A stretch of 10,220 bases of DNA from Eubacterium sp. (lineage in GTDB: Bacteria > Bacillota > Clostridia > Lachnospirales > Lachnospiraceae), in contig DOVJ01000196.1 of the NCBI GenBank assembly GCA_003520145.1, forward strand, positions 1 to 10,220, read 5' to 3'. Both the position numbers and the translations under genes were made by a program. Below are positions 1 to 5,610 of the stretch, piece by piece. The notes beneath the pieces are model-generated. The model worked only from the letters and a program-made list of their open reading frames with translations. It had not been told where the DNA came from and did no database searches. Numbering within the stretch: the stretch's first letter is position 1; every line of letters begins with the position of its first letter.

Positions 1-116
1 CGTCCGGCAACAACCTTGACAAGCGGTGAATATTCAATTATAAGTGTCTCTCTTATCTGTGTACTCTTTGTCCTGGAATAATCATCCCACAGCTTTGATC
101 TGCTTGTTTCGTCCAA
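1..116 (-). CDS. sigD: Flagellar sigma factor sigma-28 (FliA/SigD/WhiG family), N-terminal 38 codons, cut by window edge
   Basis: RNA polymerase sigma-28 family factor, which directs transcription of late flagellar and chemotaxis genes. Only the first 38 codons are present; the gene runs off the left edge. The translation contains LWDDYSRTKSTQIRETLI (residues 9-26) followed by EYSPLVKVVAG (28-38), the typical start of region 1.2/2.1 in FliA/SigD/WhiG proteins (an LW..Y segment, then Y-x-PLV-x-x-V-A-G). The likely start is TTG at 116-114: a GGGGG ribosome site at 130-126 lies 9 bases upstream, an in-frame TGA lies shortly before that, and there is no ATG or GTG in between. It sits 40 bases after the small membrane gene, in the position SigD holds after cheD in Bacillus subtilis. 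Family assignment rests on this short segment and on context. The exact symbol (fliA, sigD or whiG) varies between annotations. Confidence 0.85.
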   Translation of the reverse strand, partial: MDETSRSKLWDDYSRTKSTQIRETLIIEYSPLVKVVAG

Positions 117-125
117 CCTTTTCGT

Positions 126-130
126 CCCCC
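126..130 (-). promoter_or_regulatory. Ribosome binding site deciding the TTG start of sigma-28
   Basis: The minus strand reads AAAGGGGGACGAAAAGG and then TTG. The run of five G ends 9 bases before the TTG at 116. No ATG, GTG or other good start lies between the in-frame TGA upstream and the conserved LW..Y segment, so this site supports a TTG start. Confidence 0.6.
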
Positions 131-156
131 TTTCGAAGCCTCAATACCTTATCCCT

Positions 157-432
157 TTATGATTCTGACTGATTTGCATCATTAGTGTTTGTGGAAGTCT
201 CCACAGCTTCCACCTCCAGCTCGTCCTTAACCTCTTCACTCTTTAACTTATCCAGAAGCTTGACCATTATGAATCTTATCACATGTCCTATGATGAAGAA
301 TACAACTAACACCAAAAGAACGATGAGAAGATAAGACGTCAACTGCATATTCTTAAAGAACAGCACGAGACTGACGATAAAACCTGCCGTCAACGATATG
401 ATAGCAGGCATGGATCTGTATTCATCTTTCAT
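157..432 (-). CDS. Small two-helix membrane protein of unknown function between cheD and sigma-28
   Basis: I do not recognise this 91-residue protein. It has a short polar N-terminus (MKDEYRSMPA), two hydrophobic stretches (about 9-26 and 33-57) separated by a short KNMQLTS loop, a basic juxtamembrane segment (VKLLDKLK), then an acidic and Thr/Asn/Ser-rich tail from about 66 to the end. This predicts two transmembrane helices with both ends probably cytoplasmic, since Lys and Arg flank the second helix on its C-terminal side. The ATG at 432 is chosen because an 18-codon extension would start with TTG inside cheD and has no ribosome site. A weak AGG lies 8 bases before this ATG. It lies 16 bases after cheD and 40 before sigma-28, so it is co-transcribed with them. 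B. subtilis has no gene here; swrB, also a small membrane protein, follows sigD there, but I see no sequence basis for equating them. A role in motility is inferred from position only. Confidence 0.75.
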   Translation of the reverse strand: MKDEYRSMPAIISLTAGFIVSLVLFFKNMQLTSYLLIVLLVLVVFFIIGHVIRFIMVKLLDKLKSEEVKDELEVEAVETSTNTNDANQSES

Positions 433-448
433 GTGATCAACCTGCCAT

Positions 449-937
449 CTATATGTATTTTTCCGGTTTGCCAACAGCCTTGACAAGAAGCTTATCCTGT
501 CCGGCTGTGAATTCTATAGTCCTGCCGTAGTTTTCTCCAGTGTCTGAAGCCACAAGAGGAATACCCAGTTCGCTAAGTTTATTCTTGACAGCTTCCGTGT
601 TACGGGCGCCGACACTTAGGAGATCACTCTTAGCATTGGCTATAGTAAACATTTGAGCTCCACCCGCTATCTTAGCCTTGAGATTGAATTTACTGACTCC
701 CATACTAACAAGGCGTTTTAGCAGTTCATCTAAGGCAGTATCCGCAAATTTAGCTATATTGCTATTATTAGATATCTTCGTGCTGTCAGGCAGCATAATA
801 TGCGCAAGACCACATATACCAGTCACATTGTCATACAACACTATCCCAACACATGAACCTAATCCAATTGTCGTTATCGAATCCGGTCTTTTACACACAT
901 TCAGATCGGCCATACCAACCTTAATCATTTCGGCCAT
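449..937 (-). CDS. cheD: CheD, chemoreceptor glutamine deamidase and CheC activator
   Basis: CheD deamidates selected glutamines of methyl-accepting chemoreceptors and, in Gram-positive bacteria, binds CheC and raises its CheY-P phosphatase activity. The 162-residue length is normal. The catalytic triad fits: Cys29 in GLGSCVG, His46 in GLAHIMLP and Thr23 in ITTIG, with the same relative spacing as Thr21/Cys27/His44 of the Thermotoga maritima enzyme (from memory). The conserved AKIAGGAQMF motif (about 88-97) and the GENYGRTI segment (133-140) are also present. The start ATG at 937 has a GGAGG site (949-945) 7 bases upstream, beside the cheC stop. The 16-base gap to cheC supports co-expression of the two partners. 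No missing key residue is seen. Confidence 0.96.
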   Translation of the reverse strand: MAEMIKVGMADLNVCKRPDSITTIGLGSCVGIVLYDNVTGICGLAHIMLPDSTKISNNSNIAKFADTALDELLKRLVSMGVSKFNLKAKIAGGAQMFTIANAKSDLLSVGARNTEAVKNKLSELGIPLVASDTGENYGRTIEFTAGQDKLLVKAVGKPEKYI

Positions 938-953
938 GTAAAGCCCTCCTTAG

Positions 954-1556
954 TTATATACCCAAAGAAGCAAATATTTTCTTAAAGGATTCCACATCAG
1001 GGAACAGCAGAAAATACCCCTTACTGTTATCATCATTACCAAAACCGTTCTCTATAAACAGGATCTGATCTCCCAACTCGCTGTACAGATTCACAGGAAT
1101 ATTGAGAAATGAACCTAACATATCTACTGAATACGCAGGAACGGTAGATACCATAGTAAGATTGGTAAATGACGACAAAGCCGTAAGGTACGAACCAGCT
1201 ATGATATTTCCTATCTCCTGAAGCGCAGAGCCGCATATCTCATCATGGATATTGAATTCCATGCCCATAAGAAGTTTTTCGACCATGCCCTTTGCAAACT
1301 GTTCCTCAATCAAAAACATCATCATACCGTTGATATCGCCTTCGATACCTGTTATGATACCTGCCATGACCTTATCAGAACCTCCAAGCTTTTCCGAAAC
1401 ATCATTGATTTCGAGCAACAAAGCATTCGGAACAGTCATATCTATCTTCTGATTCAAAAGTTTAGAAAGCGCGGTTGCGGCATTACCAGTACCGATATTA
1501 CTTATCTCTTTCAGAGCATCCATCTGGATATCGCTCAGATCATTAAACTGAAACAT
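954..1556 (-). CDS. cheC: CheC, CheY-P phosphatase
   Basis: CheC removes phosphate from CheY-P and takes part in adaptation together with CheD. The 200-residue protein has the two pseudo-symmetric active-site helices of CheC: ALKEISNIGTGNAATALS (Glu17 and Asn20) and ALQEIGNIIAGSYLTALS (Glu114 and Asn117), each with the E-x-x-N pair. Having both sites separates it from CheX (one) and from FliY, which adds a C-terminal switch domain that is absent here. The start ATG at 1556 is preceded by AGGAGG (1566-1561). This site overlaps the cheW stop codon and leaves only 4 bases before the ATG, a short but workable spacing that suggests coupling to cheW translation. It is followed after 16 bases by cheD, its regulator. 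Confidence 0.96.
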   Translation of the reverse strand: MFQFNDLSDIQMDALKEISNIGTGNAATALSKLLNQKIDMTVPNALLLEINDVSEKLGGSDKVMAGIITGIEGDINGMMMFLIEEQFAKGMVEKLLMGMEFNIHDEICGSALQEIGNIIAGSYLTALSSFTNLTMVSTVPAYSVDMLGSFLNIPVNLYSELGDQILFIENGFGNDDNSKGYFLLFPDVESFKKIFASLGI

Positions 1557-1565
1557 GTATCCTCC

Positions 1566-2024
1566 TTACTGATTCTCATCCTCTACTATAACTCCATAGA
1601 TATCAAGTATAGATATCAGTTCGTTACCTTCCTTACCAACTGCGCTTATATAAGCCTTATAATCATCATTATTGTCATAGTTGACGCTCTCAAGTCCGTC
1701 ATCCTCAAGTGTGATAACTTCCTTTACCTCATCTACTATTATTCCGACGGTCGCGTTCTCCACCTTGGATATGATTATCCTCGTCTTAGGCGAGAACTGA
1801 TCATCCGCTAATCCAAGCTTCTTTCTCAAGCTCATAACAGGAATGATCTCACCACGAAGATTGATAACTCCCTTGAAGTAATCCTGTGACATAGGAACTC
1901 TTGTTATACTAAGAAGCCTTACTATATTGTCTATGTACTTGATGTCGATACCAAACTGCTCATTGTCTATCTTAACAACTATATACTGCTTGCTGGTTGG
2001 TTCTACCTGCTTAACTACTGCCAT
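1566..2024 (-). CDS. cheW: CheW, coupling protein linking chemoreceptors to CheA
   Basis: CheW bridges chemoreceptors and the CheA P5 domain in the cytoplasmic receptor array. The 152-residue protein is a single CheW-like beta-barrel domain: QYIVVKIDNEQFGIDI at the start, the hallmark VPMSQDYFKGVINLRGEIIPV (here split by position: about 43-63) and the later IIVDEVKEVI segment. No receiver domain follows, so it is not CheV. The start ATG at 2024 has a GGAGG site (2036-2032) 7 bases upstream, and that site overlaps the cheA stop codon. The 11-base gap to cheA and 9-base gap to cheC indicate coupled translation within one transcript. Confidence 0.97.
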   Translation of the reverse strand: MAVVKQVEPTSKQYIVVKIDNEQFGIDIKYIDNIVRLLSITRVPMSQDYFKGVINLRGEIIPVMSLRKKLGLADDQFSPKTRIIISKVENATVGIIVDEVKEVITLEDDGLESVNYDNNDDYKAYISAVGKEGNELISILDIYGVIVEDENQ

Positions 2025-2035
2025 AACATATCCTC

Positions 2036-4171
2036 CTATACCAAAGCATTTGCATCGATTATAAGAGCTACTTCACCATCACCAAGGATAGTAGCGCCAC
2101 TTATGACACGATTGATCTTGATATACTTACCGAGAGACTTGATAACTATCTCTAACTGGCCGATAAGATTATCAACCACGAGACCCGCCATCCTGTCGCC
2201 CTTCTTAACGATAACAACAGTAAGCACATCCGTATCTGGAGCCTGTCCCGGCACCTTGAGAACATCCCTAAGTCTAACAAGAGGAATAACACTTCCTCTC
2301 AAGTGAATGACCTCTTTGGCATGAACGTACTTAATATCGCTCACATTGATGCTCTCAAGAGTCTGGATAGATCCAAGCGCTATAGCGTACTTCTCATCGC
2401 CAAGCTGTACCATAAGAGCCTGTATAATCGCAAGAGTAAGCGGAAGTCTTATGATAAATGTACTGCCGACTCCGAATTCCGTCTTGACCTCCACATCACC
2501 GCCAAGCGCTTCGATCTTCGACTTAACTACGTCAAGACCAACGCCTCGGCCTGATACATCAGATATCTTCTCAGCTGTAGAAAAACTTGGTCTAAAGAGA
2601 AGATCAACTATATCCTTATCAGTCATGACAGCAGCCTGCTCTTCGGTTATAGTACCCTTATCGATAGCCTTCTGTCTTACCTTCTCTATATCTATACCAT
2701 TACCATCATCTCTGACCTCGATGACTACGTTATTACCATCCTGATAAGCATTGAGGAAGATAGAGCCCACCTCAGGCTTTCCTCTTTTCAATCTGACATC
2801 AGCAGACTCAAGACCATGGTCAGCTGAATTACGAAGAAGATGCATAAGTGGATCACCGATCTCATCTATGACAGTTCTATCAAGCTCTGTCTCTTCACCA
2901 GTCATATACAGCTCCATCTTCTTATCGAGCTTCTTTGACAAGTCTCTTATCATACGAGGGAATTTGTTAACAACACTCTCGATAGGCATCATACGTACCT
3001 TCATGACTGACTCGTGAAGGTTAGTAGTAACTCTCTCGAGATATTCTATCTGCTCATGGAAGTTGCTTGAGTGACCGCCATTCTCAGCCATATCTGCAGA
3101 AGCAGACACAAGACCGTTCTTAGCGATGATAAGCTCGGATACAAGGTTCATAAGAACGTCGAGCTTCTCGATATCAACACGTACCGAACGATTGATAACC
3201 GGCTTTGACTTAGCACCCGGCTTGGTTGCAGGAGTGTTATTGCCCGATTCCTTAACTGCCGGCTTATTATCCGCGCTTTCCTCTTCCTTCTTTTCTTCAG
3301 TCTTCTTTACTTCTTCTGAAGCCTTAGGAGCTTCAGCCTGAGCACTTTCTTGTTCCTTCTCAGCTGCAGGCGCTTCTTTTAATTCCTCGCCCACAGCATC
3401 CTTGATCTCGGATACATTCTTTATAGCGGCTACAACCTTATCAAAGCTTGCTTCCGTCAGGAAAACTATGCTGAATTCAAAGTCGAACTTCTCATCTTCC
3501 ACATCCTGAACAGAAGGCTCAGACTTGATGATCTCGCCCATAGGCTCAAGAGCCTTGAATACAAGGAAAGCTCTCGCTGCCTTAAGAAGACAGTTCGGAT
3601 CGATATATACAGTGATAGCATATACCTTAAGACCATTACCGATAGCTTCTTCTATGGCATGACGTTCAAAGTCCGCATACTTGATGGTCTTATACTGAAC
3701 ATCAGCATTAGCTGAAGAAGCAGGTGCCGAAGCCTCAGGCGCTGAAGACGCACTGGCAGCAGGTGCAGCAGAAGCAGGTGCTGCCTCTTCACCCTTTATA
3801 AATGCATTGAGACCATCTATGATATCATTATGATCATCTTCACCTTCACTTCCCTCGGAAGCTATACTGTCAACATAGGCTTCTATGGCGTCGATGCACT
3901 TAAACAGAAGATCCACAAGTGTAGGAGTGGCCTTCATCTTACCACTTCTAACCTCAGAAAATGCATCCTCCATATGATGCGTGAGGTTCTGCATCCTGGT
4001 ATAGCCCATAGTACCTGCCATACCCTTAAGGGAATGGGCAGCTCTGAATATCTCGTTGATAGTATCAGTGTTATCAGGCTCATTTTCAAGGATCAGAATC
4101 TGATCGTTGAGAGTCTGAAGATGTTCTTTTGATTCCTCGATAAATATCTCCAAATATTGGCTTACATCCAT
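2036..4171 (-). CDS. cheA: CheA, chemotaxis histidine kinase
   Basis: Sensor kinase of the chemoreceptor array; it phosphorylates CheY and, in most species, CheB. The 711-residue protein has all five domains. P1 (about 1-125) carries the phospho-accepting His46 in AAHSLKGMAG. An Ala/Ser-rich linker (129-156) leads to P2 (about 158-265), the response regulator docking domain. A Lys/Glu-rich linker (266-325) precedes P3 dimerisation helices (about 326-400, VDIEKLDVLMNLVSELI). P4 ATPase (about 400-577) shows the N-box (HLLRNSADHG, 444-453), DDGNGID (488-494), the FRPSFST segment and GRGVGLD (541-547). P5 (578-711) is CheW-like. The ATG at 4171 is preferred over a GTG 21 bases upstream, because a GGAGG site lies 8 bases before this ATG and would fall inside the longer version; MDVSQYLEIF is also a normal CheA beginning. 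The start is one base after the cheB stop. Confidence 0.98.
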   Translation of the reverse strand: MDVSQYLEIFIEESKEHLQTLNDQILILENEPDNTDTINEIFRAAHSLKGMAGTMGYTRMQNLTHHMEDAFSEVRSGKMKATPTLVDLLFKCIDAIEAYVDSIASEGSEGEDDHNDIIDGLNAFIKGEEAAPASAAPAASASSAPEASAPASSANADVQYKTIKYADFERHAIEEAIGNGLKVYAITVYIDPNCLLKAARAFLVFKALEPMGEIIKSEPSVQDVEDEKFDFEFSIVFLTEASFDKVVAAIKNVSEIKDAVGEELKEAPAAEKEQESAQAEAPKASEEVKKTEEKKEEESADNKPAVKESGNNTPATKPGAKSKPVINRSVRVDIEKLDVLMNLVSELIIAKNGLVSASADMAENGGHSSNFHEQIEYLERVTTNLHESVMKVRMMPIESVVNKFPRMIRDLSKKLDKKMELYMTGEETELDRTVIDEIGDPLMHLLRNSADHGLESADVRLKRGKPEVGSIFLNAYQDGNNVVIEVRDDGNGIDIEKVRQKAIDKGTITEEQAAVMTDKDIVDLLFRPSFSTAEKISDVSGRGVGLDVVKSKIEALGGDVEVKTEFGVGSTFIIRLPLTLAIIQALMVQLGDEKYAIALGSIQTLESINVSDIKYVHAKEVIHLRGSVIPLVRLRDVLKVPGQAPDTDVLTVVIVKKGDRMAGLVVDNLIGQLEIVIKSLGKYIKINRVISGATILGDGEVALIIDANALV

Positions 4172-4172
4172 C

Positions 4173-4760
4173 TCACATACCTCCGTTATCACCTATGTGT
4201 TTCTTGATCGCGCGGGTCATATCCCCGATATCATAACTGCAATCCGATAATCCCGCCATATCTATGGCTTTCGGCATACCATATATCACGCAGCTGTCCT
4301 TGCTCTGCGTATATACGACAACTTTCTTATCGGGTGTATTCTTAAGCTTTATTATACCCTTCAGACTATCCTTACCCATCCCACTAAGCGTTACGCACAG
4401 GATTTCCTTCATATCGGTTTTTTCTAAGGATTCCAGCAAAACATCAGCATTCGGCGAAGCGTGATGCGATGAAGAAGCACAGTTAAGCCTGAACACGTAC
4501 GCAGTGCCGTTCTTCTCAAGGGTAACATTGTACCCACCCGGACATACATAAACATGACCTTTTTTAAGCACCATACCATCCGTGATTTCCAAAACAGTGG
4601 CTTTTGATATCTCACCCAATCTCTTTGTCAGAGAAGCTGTGATTCCTGCCTTCATATGCTGAACTACTATCATCGGCGGTGTCGACTTATCACCTAAGCC
4701 CTTAAACAAAACTTTTAGTGCATCAGGACCGCCTGTTGATGAGGATATAACTACTATCAT
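4173..4760 (-). CDS. cheB: CheB methylesterase catalytic domain only, lacking the receiver domain
   Basis: Receptor protein-glutamate methylesterase/deamidase, which removes methyl groups from chemoreceptors during adaptation. The 195 residues cover only the catalytic domain; full CheB is near 350 residues with an N-terminal CheY-like receiver and linker. The triad is present: Ser8 in SSSTGGP, His35 in VVQHM and Asp131 in LSGMGKDS. The His-Asp spacing of 96 equals that of His190 and Asp286 in E. coli CheB (from memory). The common MGxDG reads MGKDS here. The start ATG at 4760 is forced: an in-frame TAG lies only five codons upstream. No receiver remnant fits in the 106-base spacer to the pilZ gene. 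No good ribosome site is seen; the nearest GGAG is about 15 bases away. It precedes cheA by one base, as in B. subtilis. It looks intact and expressed, but without phosphorylation control. I cannot tell whether this form is normal for the lineage. Confidence 0.93.
   Translation of the reverse strand: MIVVISSSTGGPDALKVLFKGLGDKSTPPMIVVQHMKAGITASLTKRLGEISKATVLEITDGMVLKKGHVYVCPGGYNVTLEKNGTAYVFRLNCASSSHHASPNADVLLESLEKTDMKEILCVTLSGMGKDSLKGIIKLKNTPDKKVVVYTQSKDSCVIYGMPKAIDMAGLSDCSYDIGDMTRAIKKHIGDNGGM
4180..4184 (-). promoter_or_regulatory. Ribosome binding site for cheA within the end of cheB
   Basis: GGAGG on the minus strand lies 8 bases before the ATG at 4171 and inside the last codons of cheB. 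It fixes the cheA start at 4171 instead of the in-frame GTG at 4192, and implies that ribosomes finishing cheB can feed cheA. Confidence 0.8.
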
Positions 4761-4866
4761 AATACTATTATACTACTCCATACACTTCACATGCGTGAAT
4801 AGTCACCGTGTGTTAAGGTTTTTTCAAGACAATATACCTCAGAGGACTAGTACATCGGTCGATAAT
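4761..4866 (-). other. 106-base non-coding spacer upstream of cheB, possible regulatory site
   Basis: This is the only gap in the window longer than 40 bases. On the minus strand it contains a TATAAT hexamer (4772-4767) just 6 bases before the cheB ATG, and GGAG about 15 bases before that ATG. A short inverted repeat lies at 4786-4799. A CCGATGT at 4858-4852 resembles a sigma-28 -10 element, but no TAAA lies at the right distance. There is no matching -35 box for the TATAAT, no stem followed by a T-run, and no coding remnant in any frame. A regulatory role is possible but unproven. Confidence 0.35.
4786..4799. repeat. Short inverted repeat TTCAC-ATGC-GTGAA in the cheB leader
   Basis: A perfect 5-base inverted repeat with a 4-base loop, about 26 bases before the cheB ATG. 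A third copy of the half-site (TCAC, 4803-4806) can pair with GTGA at 4795-4798 instead, so two mutually exclusive small hairpins can be drawn. It is too short to exclude chance. It could be an operator half-site pair or an RNA hairpin. Confidence 0.3.
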
Positions 4867-5592
4867 TTACTGACCCCTCTGCTTCTGTCTTCTCTTTCTC
4901 TCCATCTCAAATATATACTTGACTATGGAATCTCTATCATCCCTTCTGACATCGAAGAATTCAAGCCTCTCCTCATATACGCCAGGTCTGTTCATGGACA
5001 TGGTGCTCTGCAGCACTCTTCCCTGAAGCTTTAGCTTCTTTAGTCCCGTATTAGTCGGGATATCGAAGAAGACAAGTATGATCTCACCCTTTGCGTTGCG
5101 GTTTGTAGTAACATACTTAAGTCCGCCACCGCTGATATCTATAGTCACAGCGCGAAGCTGCGGTCTTGTGGCTACACTCTCCGGCTCATCACCTATCTTC
5201 GATATGACCATGGATTCCATGTTTGATATAGGCTTAAAAGCAAAGTCCGTACCTATATCGAATCTGTAATACTCACGTCTTTGGTACTTTTTGATATCCG
5301 TCAATATCCTTAAGCACACCAGATATATGTTTCCGTTCTTATAACGATTGGTAACAAGAACCTTGCAGTTATAGAGAATTCCACCAGACGATATATATGC
5401 ATCGAACTCACTTCCCTTTTCAAGCGGTATGAGTCTTCCCTCATATACAGGCATAAGAGCCTCTATATTCTCATCATCTATTATATCTGCTATCTGGCTC
5501 TGGTAATTCTTTGTCTCAACCCTACCATCAACAGCGTAGCGTTCTGACAATTCTAACTTATTGCCAACCTTTAATATATTATCAAGAAGCAT
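4867..5592 (-). CDS. YcgR-like PilZ-domain protein, predicted c-di-GMP-responsive flagellar brake
   Basis: A predicted cytoplasmic c-di-GMP receptor that in related systems (YcgR; B. subtilis YpfA/MotI) binds motor or stator proteins and slows swimming. The 241-residue protein has an N-terminal YcgR-type beta-rich domain (about 1-100) and a C-terminal PilZ domain. The PilZ signature is complete: QRREYYRFD with the RxxxR pair Arg106/Arg110, and DISGGG (152-157) as the D-x-S-x-x-G motif, so c-di-GMP binding is expected. The tail (ERKRRQKQRGQ) is strongly basic. The start ATG at 5592 has GGGAG (5604-5600) 7 bases upstream. It lies 18 bases after flhG and is absent from the equivalent spot in B. 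subtilis, so here c-di-GMP control is built into the flagellar transcript. Domain call is firm; the brake role is inferred from family and position. Confidence 0.9.
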   Translation of the reverse strand: MLLDNILKVGNKLELSERYAVDGRVETKNYQSQIADIIDDENIEALMPVYEGRLIPLEKGSEFDAYISSGGILYNCKVLVTNRYKNGNIYLVCLRILTDIKKYQRREYYRFDIGTDFAFKPISNMESMVISKIGDEPESVATRPQLRAVTIDISGGGLKYVTTNRNAKGEIILVFFDIPTNTGLKKLKLQGRVLQSTMSMNRPGVYEERLEFFDVRRDDRDSIVKYIFEMERKRRQKQRGQ

Positions 5593-5610
5593 CTGTTCTC
5601 TCCCTACATT

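Noticed and set aside
433..486. Longer version of the small membrane protein starting at 486
   Set aside because: It would start with TTG inside the end of cheD without a ribosome site; the ATG at 432 is a better start.
954..1556. Alternative identity FliY or CheX for the CheC gene
   Set aside because: Both E-x-x-N helices are present, excluding CheX, and there is no FliN-like C-terminal domain, excluding FliY.
1245..1811. Plus-strand open frame (188 codons) crossing cheC and cheW
   Set aside because: It spans two well supported minus-strand genes and their junction, and the Ile/Tyr-rich translation shows no family features.
1566..2024. Alternative identity CheV for the CheW-like gene
   Set aside because: At 152 residues it has one CheW domain and no receiver domain, and a new gene (cheC) begins 9 bases later.
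4172..4192. Upstream GTG start for CheA giving 7 more residues
   Set aside because: The extension would contain the GGAGG ribosome site and start with GTG; the ATG at 4171 has ideal spacing and a typical CheA beginning.
4811..4830. Possible terminator after pilZ around the TTTTTT run
   Set aside because: On the minus strand this is an A-run, and no GC-rich stem precedes a T-run in the transcribed direction. cheB-cheA are most likely read through.
4852..4858. CCGATGT on the minus strand as a sigma-28 promoter -10 element before cheB
   Set aside because: No TAAA-like -35 element lies about 15 bases upstream; the TAAA present is only 7 bases away. Probably chance.
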